A program made the translations under genes and the position numbers. Below are positions 43,791-54,142 of a stretch of 64,000 nt of DNA, piece after piece. Source of the DNA: Trileptium ribeirensis (taxonomy: Eukaryota; Nematoda; Enoplea; Enoplida; Thoracostomopsidae); NCBI GenBank assembly GCA_030248225.1, contig JASANE010019391.1:1-64000 (forward strand). The letters run 5' to 3'. Below the pieces are notes generated by a model. It was not told the origin of the DNA. It did not search any database and saw only the letters and a list, made by a program, of their open reading frames with translations. Positions within the stretch are counted from its first letter, which is position 1. Every line of letters starts with the position of its first letter.

Positions 43791-44957
43791 ATGGCGATGA
43801 ATATTATTGCAGGAAAATCCAACCGTCAAACCAACAAAATGGAACAAAACCCGTCGCCGCGTGTGCCATTTTACACCATCAACTACGCCGCTCCCATCGA
43901 AACAATTCTATCGAAAGGCACACGCTGGCCAGAACTATTAAATATGGCTCCGTTGGGTCAAACTGTCGAACAATACCCAATCGAATACTCCTCAACGGAG
44001 CAAGGCTATCAGCTCCTCGTCACCTATTTATTTGACGAGGATCAAGCCAGACAAGATATCTCCGATCTCAAGTTGGGATCTCGAGACGTCAAATCTATCT
44101 CCCGGAGAAACAAAGCAAAGTTCCTCGATCCCGAAACAACGGAGCGCCTTCGCCCGGCCCTTGCGCACCTCATGCGAACGGTGCTCCTCGAAAAGTTCAA
44201 AATACCAAAATTCCAAAACGTCCTACTCGCCACTGGCCATGCCCAGTTGCTCGAGGCGAATCGCACCGACTCATTTTAGGGAATCGGTCTTGGACCGGAA
44301 GACATCGCCTTTAACCGACGTCCACGGCCATGTCACAACGTCATGGGCCGCCTCTTAGAAGAAATACGGACCTTTATCCGCCATGGAATTGCCAACTGGC
44401 CCAAACTCCTTGTTCTGGGCGACAATATGGCCGCACCGCTAGTGAAAATGGCCACTTCGAAGGGATGGTTCGCCATCGCTTGGCCCGGTGCTACCGTGCA
44501 GTTCCTGATCCGTCTGGCGACGTGCATCGCGACGCCTCAGACCGAGACTATCGTGATACTTGGCGGATATAGGGCCGCCCTTCGGTCCAAACCATTCGAA
44601 GGTCGTCTCTTGGATACACCAAGCAAAGTCATGCGCCGTGTGCGCCGGCACATTTGCTCTTTCGATTACCTCCTAAACAATAACGCTCGAGCTATCATAG
44701 CCCCACCACCACCAACATGGGACGTTGGACAGGACGACGTGAACACATGGACCCAGGAATTTACTTAATTGTTTCAAGACATCAAACGCCAATTCCCCGA
44801 CCGAGCACAGAAGTCCGCAATGCCACTCTACCCGCCGGAACTAATGGAAGTAGGAGCATGGGAAACGGGCCCCAGCGACAATCCACCCGCGGAGCCCCAA
44901 ATCACAGAGCCATATATTGGCTTCCTTCGTAAGTGGGTGGAAACGCAAATCTCATAA
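43791..44957 (+). CDS. NADAR (YbiA/DUF1768) accessory ORF with an SGNH-like C-terminal segment, two in-frame stops
   Basis: One frame runs from ATG 43791 (or ATG 43839) to TAA 44955-44957, interrupted by TAG 44277-44279 and TAA 44766-44768. The first part has NADAR hallmarks: an N-terminal FYTINYAAP strand, the STEQGYQLL helix with the conserved Glu and Tyr-Gln, a long helical middle, VLLATGHAQLLEAN, then after the TAG a GIGLG...HNVMGRLLEEIR ending. The TAG sits where the family has the Trp of its WG motif. NADAR proteins such as E. coli YbiA are N-glycosidases; the DarG1 type removes ADP-ribose from DNA guanine. After about 44376 a different domain begins (separate entry). The ORF occupies the 3' position where errantiviruses carry env. 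It may counter host ADP-ribosylation; that role is inference. Confidence 0.82.
44376..44957 (+). CDS. SGNH/GDSL-hydrolase-like segment (tentative), C-terminal part of the NADAR ORF
   Basis: Following the NADAR part in the same frame is an alpha/beta pattern: a strand LLVLGDN (about 44406-44426, resembling GDS block I but with Asn for Ser), a WPGAT segment (about 44481), a strand TIVILGGYRAAL (about 44547-44582, resembling block III) and IIAPPPPTWD (about 44694-44723). Such order recalls SGNH hydrolases, which occur in some retroelement accessory proteins. The nucleophile Ser is not visible, so it would be inactive or misassigned. TAA 44766-44768 interrupts the frame, which stays open to 44957. 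Confidence 0.35.
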
Positions 44958-45571
44958 AAGGGAGTGGAAATGAAAAAGAATACAGGACAGTGATACAAAG
45001 ACTATGAACCTAGGACTGTACTGTGTATATTTATAATAATCTGGTGTATATAACCATTCATGTCATTATAGTGTCGTGTGCCTATCAATGTATGTATGTG
45101 AAAAAAGGGGGGGCGAGATTTCGGCCATGAAAGCACCCCGAATAAACCTCTCAAACCCAGGTAAAAAGTCATTTTTCCCCTTAAAATATAGGAGGAGGAC
45201 TTAGGGTCGTAAGGACTCTGGGACCACAGGGTCGTAAGGACTCTGGGATCACCACAGCATTAAAGCACAGCCAGCATCCGTCACAAAAATAAATTACCGA
45301 ATCAATAAAATAAACAAAAGCAACAATCGTTCGTGTAACACCTAGTGATACACTGTCGGTATATACCGATTAATTTATTCTGGGGTCTTTTTCTTCTTTT
45401 CCTTTCTTGGGTACTCTGGTATTAGTCATTCTGCGCCTTCTTTTTGACAAGGGAACCCGGCAGGGATCCCGATGTAAGAGAGAGAACGGTGACAATCTAA
45501 CGGACACACACAGCCATTATTCTAAACCCGTATATCTAAGTCCGAAAATTCCCATTTGAAAATATAAGAGA
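44958..45571 (+). other. 3' untranslated part of the giant element
   Basis: A strong purine tract (AAAAAAGGGGGGG, about 45103-45115) lies 450 bp before the 3' LTR; the bases next to the LTR (AAAATATAAGAGA) are only weakly purine-rich. A 24-bp direct repeat with core GGGTCGTAAGGACTCTGGGA occurs at about 45204 and 45229. No ORF is supported. Confidence 0.6.
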
Positions 45572-45684
45572 TGTAACAGGGCCGCTTCGGCCCTGTCACG
45601 ACCACTTCAAGGCGTTCGCACTCAAAATTGTAACGGGATGCGTCGGCACGCGGCTGGTTGTACATACAAAGGTCGCATTATGTC

Positions 45685-46180
45685 GGTTAACCATTTTGTA
45701 TAAAATATCGCTTATCATAATGTAACATTTTGTGTAAGAAAACATCGATCATATTGATGAACCATCTTGTATAAAAATGTTATTATATTACTTAACCGTT
45801 TTGTATAAAATGTCGCTTATATTATTTAACCGTTTTGTATAAAATGTCGCTTACATTACTTAACCGTTTTGTATAAAATGTCGCTTACATTACTTAACCG
45901 TTTTGTATAAAATGTCGCTTACATTACTTAACCGTTTTGTATAAAATGTCGCTTACGTCATTTAACCGTTTTGTATAAAATGTCGCTTACATTACTTAAC
46001 CGTTTTGTATAAAATGTCGCTTACATTTCTTAACCGTTTTGTATAAAATGCCGCTTACATTTTAATTACATTTCTTAACCGTTTTGTATAAAATGCCGCT
46101 TACATTTTAACCGTTTTGTATCGAATGTCGCCTACATTACTCAACCATTTTGTGTAACGTGTCGTTTATAAAATGTTGCT
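45685..46180 (+). repeat. Tandem array of about 34-bp units in the 3' LTR
   Basis: TTAACCGTTTTGTATAAAAT followed by GTCGCTTACATTAC recurs about a dozen times, the inner units nearly identical and the outer ones diverged. The 5' LTR has one unit at about 22357-22383. Each unit contains TTTTGTATAAAAT, an AT-rich partial palindrome. The array has expanded in one LTR or collapsed in the other. Confidence 0.9.
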
Positions 46181-47243
46181 TATGTTACCTGTCTTGTAGC
46201 ATGCCGTGTACTTTTGTAGCAATTCATGACTTTGTTGGGGACGAGTGTTACAATTAGGAAGAGGATGAGGAGATGAGCCGCCTCGACCGACTTGTAAGAC
46301 CGAAAATAGCGCCTTACGTCGACGGAAGTTGGAAAACAGTCGAACGCCCAACGTGTAGGCATCATGTGTTATAGGATTGACGGTCGCAACCGGCCGGGAA
46401 TAGGAGGCCCCTGGCTGCACATTCGAGGAAGCACGTTTATTAGGACCGAAACCAAAAATATTAGATTTACTTGGTTTTAGCAATATCCTAGGTAATGGTT
46501 ACAGCAAATAACAAGTAAAACTAAGCGGAATCACACTTTTGGTGGTCTTCGTAAGCATGCGGAACGACGGACGCCGGGTTAATTCGAAGGCCCGCCACCG
46601 TCTACGGTGCCGTGATCCGGAACTTAACCACAACAGACGGGTAGAACACGTTGGGGAACTTCCTAAACCGCTCCGGACAACGCCAGAACTTCGCTTGTGA
46701 TACGTAGAGACAATCGCTACTTACGCTAAGTAGGATTGTCACCGTGGAACCCGGACTATCACTTTCCATGCAGTTAGGACATATTATATATAAAGTATGT
46801 ATATGTGTCTATTTATGTGTGTGCCCTGTGGACAACTTATTAGGCAAAACCGCCTTGTTTCTGTAGCTTATTGCAGTATGCAACCGATACAAGACCCCAC
46901 TTTCCGACATTCCCGTCGCCATACCCCGCGTCGGAACCGGCGCATGCGACCCCTCGTTTATTCATCGTAACCAGCGGAATCCAACAATACGCGCCGAACC
47001 TCCGTCCGAGTCCCCGTTGACCCGCTGTAGTCACTCAAGGATGCCTAGAAAGCTGTTGTCAACTGCTGATGGGCACCGATAATTCGAGATTTTTTCGCTC
47101 TACTCTAAAATGGGCGAACCGCCCCTCATTGGATTCGTCTCGATGAGACATTTCCAAAAATACCCGGCGGGTCTCGATCCGCCGCCCCGTTAACCCGCAC
47201 GACCAACAAACGCGCCCCCCACTGTAGCCATCACTCTCTCTAA

Positions 47244-47718
47244 TGCGCGACTAAACTTAAAATGACCCCGGCAACCATCCTATTTTGTATTTTTGTATAA
47301 AATTTGCTAAGGAACGCTTTTTGGCGATTGGAATTCGACGTAAAGCTGTTCGCGAACACAGCCCTCGCGATTGAAATCTATCCATTTTGTGTTCGCTAAA
47401 ATTGAAGTAAAATTACCCGAATGTTTGAGAACGAAAATTTGTCGATTTGATTGTGACGTCACTTTTGCATTAAATTTGTTCGCGAACACTGTATAATCCA
47501 AATTTAAATGATAATACATTAGGGAACAGAATTTCTGCAAACCTAAATCGCCAAAATTCTGTTCCATAATTTCTGGCACTTGATTTGGTTTTGCCAATTT
47601 TCGGTTAGCGAAAAACCGAATGAAATTAAGCCTGTTTTCCGTAACAACGGTTTGCGATTCGATATCGGTAATGACAGAATAGGATGGTTGGCGGGGTCAC
47701 CTTAAGTTTACTCACGCA
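47244..47718. mobile_element. PIF/Harbinger-type MITE inserted in the 3' LTR
   Basis: 475 bp, absent at the matching place in the 5' LTR (CTCTCTAATCGCCGCG). It is flanked by the 3-bp duplication TAA (47241-47243, 47719-47721). Terminal inverted repeats of about 40 bp start TGCGCGACTAAACTTAAA at the left and TGCGTGAGTAAACTTAAG at the right, both continuing GACCCCG.CAACCATCCTATT. TWA duplications are characteristic of PIF/Harbinger. An internal 96-codon minus frame has no transposase motif. The empty site in the other LTR proves insertion after, or during, the life of this copy. Confidence 0.9.
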
Positions 47719-48242
47719 TAATCGCCGCGATTTTAGTACCGTTTTTACTCCTGTCGCCCCAGTAGCGATATCACCCCTCATTTAAATCGTCGTTAGACGG
47801 TGAGTCCAACGATACCCGGCGGGCGTCGCCCCGCCCAACCGTTAACGCAGGAGAGCCCGCTAAAGCTCCCCATACTAATACACAGCCGAACCCATAAGTG
47901 GGTTCCGACCCGTTACTAAGTATACCCCCTTTGTGTTTGGTATCAATCAACCCCGTTTTCCGTCCTGGGACCGAATCTGACCCCAGCCCCTCGAAATTCC
48001 CTCTGGATTCCCCTTGTCCCGCTACACTTCCCACGCCCTCCTCGTGTCCTCGCTGTCCTTTTCGCTTTTGTCCTCGTTCTCTCTCTAACCGACGTTTCTG
48101 GTCGGTTTTCCTTTTGTCGTCTTGATGTTGTTGTGTCGGACGTGCTGTGTGTGTGTTTATTCTGAGCGACCTTTCTGTCGCTCAGGACGCCATTATGTCT
48201 AGTGTGTGCGCGCTGTGTGTATTTGTATGTGTGTAGGTATGT

Positions 48243-48288
<46 letters not shown>

Positions 48289-50929
48289 GGATATCGATAT
48301 GTATAAGGACACGACATAAGGATGGACAGACACGGACACGACACACAAAATTCGTTAAAATTCAGAGTTTCACGGACGGACAAAACACGAACGGATAGGA
48401 CGAACGGGGGGCGACTTTAGGGCCCTCCCGCGGACTCTAGGGGCCCTGGAACAGGGTGCTTGACAAATTAGAAATATGTAAGGACTTACCCCGTCTCTGG
48501 TCTTGAGACGGGCACGCTCCCGCCGGTGGTTCCCCCCGGCGCGACTTTAAAGCATACATACTCGTCTGAAAATTGGAAATTAGCTTGATTTTTCTTGACG
48601 TTCTAAGGTGTCCCTCGCGAGTTGGGGTCACTTCTCAAATTCAATTTAGCTTAATTAGGAGGGCGGTAAGTCTAAGATCACAAAGGCCGAGTCGATGTTT
48701 GCCTACTGGGATGGGCTGGTAAAGGAGACAGTCCAAAATTCGAGCAGATTGTCACGCTAATTGGGGCTGAAGAAGGAAATTGCGTGACCCAAAAGTATTT
48801 GTAATAGTTTAAGTTAAGCTGGGACCGGAAACAGTGCAAATTTTGTTAGTTTAGGATCTGATTTCGCTGGACATCCGGCGATAAGGACGGGAAATAGGGA
48901 CTTCAAAATTTGCTTTTCTTGGGAAAATTTGGACAAAAGTCACAGATGGTCAGCTTCCGAGTACTCGGAAGATTCAAACTTAAAGTCGGCAAATTTAATT
49001 GAAGCCGACTCTCCTTAAGGACATCGACGGTTTACGGTAGCCGTCAAGATTCTATTTTCCGGAAGTGTCCCCAATTGGCCACTGAACTAAAACCCAAGAA
49101 AAAGGGGCGTTGCCCGACCAACAACGATTTAACGGCGACAAAATCGCCATCGTAACATACAGGCAGAAATTTCGAGGTTACGACCGACGCGTCGAATCTT
49201 GGAATCAGTTTGACTTCGGCAGCGCGGAGTTCGGTCGACTTTACTGACCGGCTCCGACGCGTGACTTTTCAGTGTTAATTGTTCTCTGTTTTCAACTGCT
49301 CGGTGGCTTTATTTTTCTTCGCTTTTCGCTTCGTTCGCTGGATCGGTCGTGAAGGATTTCCGCGCAGGTATATACCTCGCTAAGGGGGTTCAGCTGGTGC
49401 TGCCCCGAGGATCGACATCTGTAAGTGTGAGAGAGGATCGGTGTTTGCAGGGGTTTAGTTTCCCTGCTGAGCGAACTGTAACAGGCCGTTCGTATAGGTA
49501 CCCCGTGAACGTAGCGTGTCCCCTTCGCATAAACAGACTCAACACCTTTTGAGCTCAACCCGCGGTTCCCCGACGAAATGCTACACACAGCCCCAACTGG
49601 AATAAACACTCAGGACCGAATTCCGAGGTGAGAGCGCGAGGCGACTTAGGGCACGTAGGTACCGAGCAGGAGGAAAGCCAGTCAGCCGAGTCGAAGTCAG
49701 TCTGATTCCCCGTGGTCATTGGTAAGGCACACCGAAATGGACGCCTTTCGTCCAGGTTTTACATGATCTGCGGTCTTGAGTTAGGGCTCTCGAATATTCC
49801 TGAGCTGACCACGGTCAAAAGTTCTTAAACTTGCATATTATTGACATAGGGACTTACTTCACGGCTTGTTGTTTTGGTTTACAAATTTTTAGTTTAGTGG
49901 AACGTTCAATGCCCATGCCGTGTTTGGGTTTGGACAGAAACACAGATTAGGGACGAAGCACTAGCGCCCGTCGGGTTTTAGGAAACCCTTAAAATTTCGT
50001 TATGTTCTCGAGTTAAGAAAATTTGGGACTACAAAAGACAAATCAATTTCTAGGCGCACTGACTTGAGCCTAAGGTTTTATGGAATATTGTCGAGGAATC
50101 GTCTCGGCGTAGTTGTTTAAACCTGATTCTGAAGCAAATAAATAGTCGTAGGCACGGTCGTTCGATACCGAGACGATAGGGAGTTTTTTCTTTTCTGGTT
50201 TGTCCGCATGGACGAGCAGACCCTGTTCGCTATGGCTTGTGTGCGAGAATGTCGCAAGCCCTGACGAGCATGGCCTTCTATCTAACTTGTTTGGCGTTTT
50301 ACCGGAACAAAGGAGTAATATCTAAAGAACACAGTCGAAAATTTACCCCGTCCCCAGCGATAATTTGAAAAGCTCAATAGGGATTTTTCGAATACTATCT
50401 CCGCAATAGAATTTATTGAAAAGCGCAGGCCACGCCATCGATAATCCGACATTAAACACTCAGGGCTTGTCGGAACCCTGTGGGGGCCACATAGGTCAAT
50501 GCTCTAACACGGAGCATACTGCGATTTTAAGCCGGTAACTCAGCTTGAGTTTCAAATTTTCTAGGGACACCTTTACATTTCGTTTCCATACCTATCTCAC
50601 TAAAACTAGAACCAAACAACTTCCGATGAGTCTAAGACAGGGAATAGTGGCTAGGCTCCATGACCTGCGAGCAGGTGTCGGTGCTAGCCTCCCTGGGGGA
50701 CCTCAGAAATCATACCCGATACTAGACACGTGCGCAACCTTTCGGGCGGGGTCCGAACACACCCCGTGAAGCGCGCCTGCGGCCCGCTAAGCTGCGTAGC
50801 TTCTTGGGTCTGACCAAGAATAGGTTAAAAATTTGTATTCACGGTCCACCCTCGAGGTTACGATAGCCGGGGTCGTATGGGCATGGTGTTAGGAAGTTGC
50901 GCCATGCAGCTGCGTCACCGGTTATTACA

Positions 50930-50933
50930 CAAT
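50930..50933. repeat. Target-site duplication CAAT, right copy
   Basis: CAAT follows the terminal CA of the 3' LTR and matches 22238-22241. Confidence 0.85.
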
Positions 50934-51599
50934 CACATACATAACTGTCTATGTTTGAAATACAGGACGACTCAATAACGCTATATCTGCTCGCGTATCA
51001 AATGCTATATTGTCGGCTATCATGTCTGAAGTGTGTAAATTTTAGATAGCAACATATAGGTACGCCCTACATTTATATAAACAGACAATTTTTATTTCGA
51101 CCAGTCCTTTTGTTCTTCACTGTTGGTTCGAGCTCACAAATGCTTTGCAATCAAATCAAAATATTGCCCATGTTTGTCGAGCTTTCACATTTAGGTGAGA
51201 AGTCCGCTCGAACCCGAGCCAAGGCGGCACCAATTCTTTGGAGCCGAGCCGACGATGTCTCGCGCCGAAACACGGCGTATATTTGGACAATTTTACCCGT
51301 CCAGCAACTGTACGGAAGAACACTGTTACTGTGGAAAGTCTGTCTATCCCTCCTGAAGCTATCGATGACAAAAGACCGCAAAGTTACTTGTTTTAATAAT
51401 TTCCTCATATTTTAGCAAAATATAGTAAATGAGCCCAAAATTAAATTTTCGGACAGGGACAACCACAATTTTAAGTGATCGTATTATGGCCGGAAGGAAA
51501 TGCATTTCATTACAGGATTTCTTGAGAATTCTTATTAGATATTATTCAAAACAGTGCTAAAATTCCTTGTCTGTAGGTATACATATGACAACGCAATGC
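50934..51599. other. Flank between the giant element and the piggyBac element
   Basis: A moderately GC-rich patch at 51110-51415 is open on both strands for 85-101 codons but shows no motif I recognise. It could be an old retroelement or exon remnant. Nothing else is seen. Confidence 0.35.
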
Positions 51600-51858
51600 G
51601 GAGCCAAAGTACCAAGGGTCCAATGGACCCCCCGTCAGACTGCTGCGACTTTAATTTTTACAAGTTTTCGATGGTGATTTTCCAGCACCGCAGAAGTCTG
51701 ACAGGAGGTCCAGTGGACCCATAATATATTTTTTGGTGTTATATATCCGATATTCAGGCATTTATCTTGTATTAGTTCAGAGCACTTGTAGTAGAGAATT
51801 AGAATAATTATTAAATAACATAATTTCTAAGTACATTGACGAATTGGCTACTTGAAGC

Positions 51859-53271
51859 ATGGCGGAGAGACGACTTACGTTGGCGCAAGCTATCGAAATG
51901 GCAGGTAATGACACAGAGCCGGCAACAGGTTTAGAAGATTCCTATGAAGCGTCAGATATCGACAACGACGAAGAGACTAAACATCAAGTAATTGGTGACG
52001 ACACTGATAGCGAAGTGGAAGGTTCACAAATCGAAGATAATGAATCAGCTGGCGAGTATGACTTGGATTACAACGCTACTGGCGATGATACTACTCTCCA
52101 TACCAGAGCTCAAGAGGTGACATGGAGTTCACGCGCTCCGTCTCACCGTGGCCAAACACACGCAGAAAATGTTATGACCTTAAAACCGGGGCCCACTAAT
52201 TTAGTGCCTGGAACTTTAGACTGTCCACGACAAGCATTTGACTTATGTTTTACTCCGCTGATGATGGAAACGCTACTTCAATATACAAATCAAAAGTATC
52301 AGCAACATTGTTTGAATTTTCCGGATAGTAGGCAAGGTCAACGATTTGGAGGCTTCAACCCATTTTTACGTGAAGAAATGGATGCATTCGTTGGTTTGTT
52401 ACTAATTCAGGGTGCCTTCAAACTTGGCCATACAGATGTAAATCAGCTATGGCGCCAAATTATGCCACCCCATTTTCGAGCTGCAATGTCGAGAGATAGG
52501 TTCAAGTTGTTTTTGCAATTTCTCCGATTTGACGATGCAGATACTCGCCAATTTCGACGTCAAAATGATAAACTGGCACCATTTCGTGAGGTTTTCAATC
52601 TTTTTGCAGCACGGTGTAGACAGCTTTATATACCTGGTGAATGCGTAACAGTTGACGAGCAACTGGTCAAGTTTAGAGGTCGATGCGGATTTCGCCAGTA
52701 TATGCCAAGTAAACCCGGGAAGTATGGTATCAAGCTTTGGATTGCAGCAGATTCCTCTTCGCACTACTGTTATAACATCATTCCCTACTTGGGAAAGGAA
52801 AACGAAACTACAGCACATGGCCTCGGCCACCAGGTTGTACTAAAACTTGCTGAACCGCTTTACGGTTCTGGTCGCAATATTACTTGCGACCGGTTTTTTA
52901 CCAGCATCTCTCTGACAGAACAGTTGCTCAGAAACCGCTTTACCGTGGTAGGAACGATTATGCCAAATCGTCGCGACTTGCCAAAATTACTTTTACCAAG
53001 TGCTGCTAAAGCCGAAAAGAGAGAAGTGGGCTCAGTAAAATATGCGTTTCGTGACAAATTAATTTTGGCATCATATCAAGCTACAAAAAAGCGAACTGTA
53101 CTTGTACTATCATCACTGCCGCACGATACCTCAGAACAAATTACAGGAAAACCGGAGATTATTCAATACTACAACGCGACGAAATCTGGAGTTGATTGTT
53201 TGGATAAGAAGGTCCGCCACTTTACGACTTATCGGAAAACATTGCGTTGGCCTGTTTACGAACGTTCTTGA
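51859..53271 (+). CDS. piggyBac transposase, exon 1 main part
   Basis: 470 codons from ATG 51859. An acidic N-terminus (typical of the family) is followed by the DDE_Tnp_1_7 domain: TPLMMETLLQYTNQ, FNPFLREEMDAFVGLLLIQG, a first catalytic Asp in VDEQLVKFRGRCGFRQYMP (about 52652), a second in ITCDRFFTS (about 52882-52908) and a third in SGVDCLDKKVRHF (about 53182-53220). All three catalytic Asp residues are present. The frame ends at TGA 53269-53271, caused by a one-base frame change near 53250; the family motif continues in the +1 frame (NVLDIACVNAHVLF). Confidence 0.93.
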   Translation: MAERRLTLAQAIEMAGNDTEPATGLEDSYEASDIDNDEETKHQVIGDDTDSEVEGSQIEDNESAGEYDLDYNATGDDTTLHTRAQEVTWSSRAPSHRGQTHAENVMTLKPGPTNLVPGTLDCPRQAFDLCFTPLMMETLLQYTNQKYQQHCLNFPDSRQGQRFGGFNPFLREEMDAFVGLLLIQGAFKLGHTDVNQLWRQIMPPHFRAAMSRDRFKLFLQFLRFDDADTRQFRRQNDKLAPFREVFNLFAARCRQLYIPGECVTVDEQLVKFRGRCGFRQYMPSKPGKYGIKLWIAADSSSHYCYNIIPYLGKENETTAHGLGHQVVLKLAEPLYGSGRNITCDRFFTSISLTEQLLRNRFTVVGTIMPNRRDLPKLLLPSAAKAEKREVGSVKYAFRDKLILASYQATKKRTVLVLSSLPHDTSEQITGKPEIIQYYNATKSGVDCLDKKVRHFTTYRKTLRWPVYERS

Positions 53272-53513
53272 TATTGCCTGCGTAAACGCACATGTACTTT
53301 TCACGGAAAAGTACAGGGATTTACCTGGAACCGCGAAACGAGATAAAAAGGGACTTCCAAGATTAGATTTTCTGTGAAGCATTGGTGAAAGTCCTATTAT
53401 GCCGCTAATTACAAAGCGGGCCCAAAACTACAGTGGACTGCATCGTGGAACGCTTGATGCGATTGGCTGCTTTGGGGTACAAACGCCATCACTGCGACGA
53501 AATGCTGTAGGAG
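53250..53513 (+). pseudogene. piggyBac transposase, frameshifted continuation of exon 1
   Basis: The shifted frame reads LFTNVLDIACVNAHVLFTEK, matching the helix after the third Asp. A TGA at 53375-53377 interrupts it. It then continues open to a GT donor at 53514 (GGAG|GTAAAA), which ends in phase 1 and agrees with the acceptor at 54142. The frameshift plus the stop make this copy inactive. Confidence 0.75.
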
Positions 53514-54142
53514 GTAAAATAGTGTAATAATTAATTTTTTACCTGTGGCTTAGGGAGTTGAATGGCTAGCTAACTTTCATCATGAAATATAATGCGTGAG
53601 TAAACTTAAGCCACGATGCTTACCATCCATTACACATAGTTTTAGAGATGATCACGAGCATTCGATCGATACGAAATTATACGTACTATCGCAAAATAGA
53701 GACAAACGCAGGTGTCAAAACCAAATCAGCGTCGCACATTAGGGTGTGTCGCGAATTTGGAAAGTCTACTATATCAAGGCTATGCCGCATGCACAATTGT
53801 AGATACCACCGTAATACAAGATATTGTCCGTGATGCAGCGTTCAAGCACAACTATCGGCATCTAGCTAGTTTTTCATTTCGAAATAGAAAAGTAAATTTA
53901 TATTTAACGTAATGGTTTTAGCTACGGCTCTATTGCTTTATTTTAATTTAGCATAGTCCTAGATTTTATCGGTATAAAAAGTTGCAGGGCTCATCATTGG
54001 TGCAGAAAAGTATCTAATAAGCGGGGCCCAAAATGTGATATAGAAAACTAAAATAATGGTAGCCGGAAGATAGATAATAAAATGAGAACTTCAGACACTA
54101 CACATAATTTGTAATTGCTTGTAAAACTTTGTATGTTTTCAG
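53514..54142 (+). other. Putative intron of the piggyBac transposase, with a Harbinger-like end
   Basis: GT at 53514 and TTTTCAG ending at 54142 with matching phase support an intron. At 53593 the word TGCGTGAGTAAACTTAAG, preceded by TAA, is the terminal repeat of the MITE in the 3' LTR (47718 end). Its opposite end is not seen, so a related element is present but truncated, or rearranged. Part of the intron could therefore be an insertion. Confidence 0.55.

Larger units (their letters stand above)
22242..50929 (+). mobile_element. Giant Ty3/Gypsy-type LTR retroelement with env-like and NADAR coding regions
   Basis: About 28.7 kb, bounded by LTRs that both start TGTAACAGGGCCG and end GGTTATTACA, flanked by the 4-bp duplication CAAT (22238-22241, 50930-50933). 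RT-RNase H-integrase order and the GPY/F module place it in Ty3/Gypsy (Metaviridae). The internal region (28144-45571) carries gag, acidic ORFs, an env-like glycoprotein, protease, RT, RNase H, integrase and a NADAR/SGNH-like ORF. Stops at 30789, 31782, 44277 and 44766, and frame changes near 32290, 34420, 38410, 39310, 42680 and possibly 43660, show that this copy is damaged. The element is visibly less AT-rich than the flanks. The size is extreme for animals; giant planarian Gypsy elements are the comparison known to me. Confidence 0.93.
45572..50929 (+). repeat. 3' LTR of the giant element (5358 bp)
   Basis: It has the same ends as the 5' LTR and close base identity over the shared parts. 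It differs by an extra 604-bp segment (45714-46317) containing a tandem array, a 475-bp MITE (47244-47718), a shorter (TA)n tract (about 48246-48288), a few small insertions (for example about 47066-47073) and the lack of 1615 bp at the 50154/50161 junction. These five differences account for the length difference of the two LTRs to within a few tens of bases. Confidence 0.92.

Noticed and set aside
45685..46180. CRISPR-like array of 34-bp units
   Set aside because: Units are contiguous with no spacers; it is a tandem expansion in the LTR.
47307..47597. 96-codon minus ORF in the Harbinger MITE
   Set aside because: No transposase or Myb-like motif; the element is short and hairpin-rich, so the frame is probably chance.
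51110..51415. 101-codon ORF with an 85-codon antisense frame
   Set aside because: Open in both directions with no motif, repeat or splice signal to support either.
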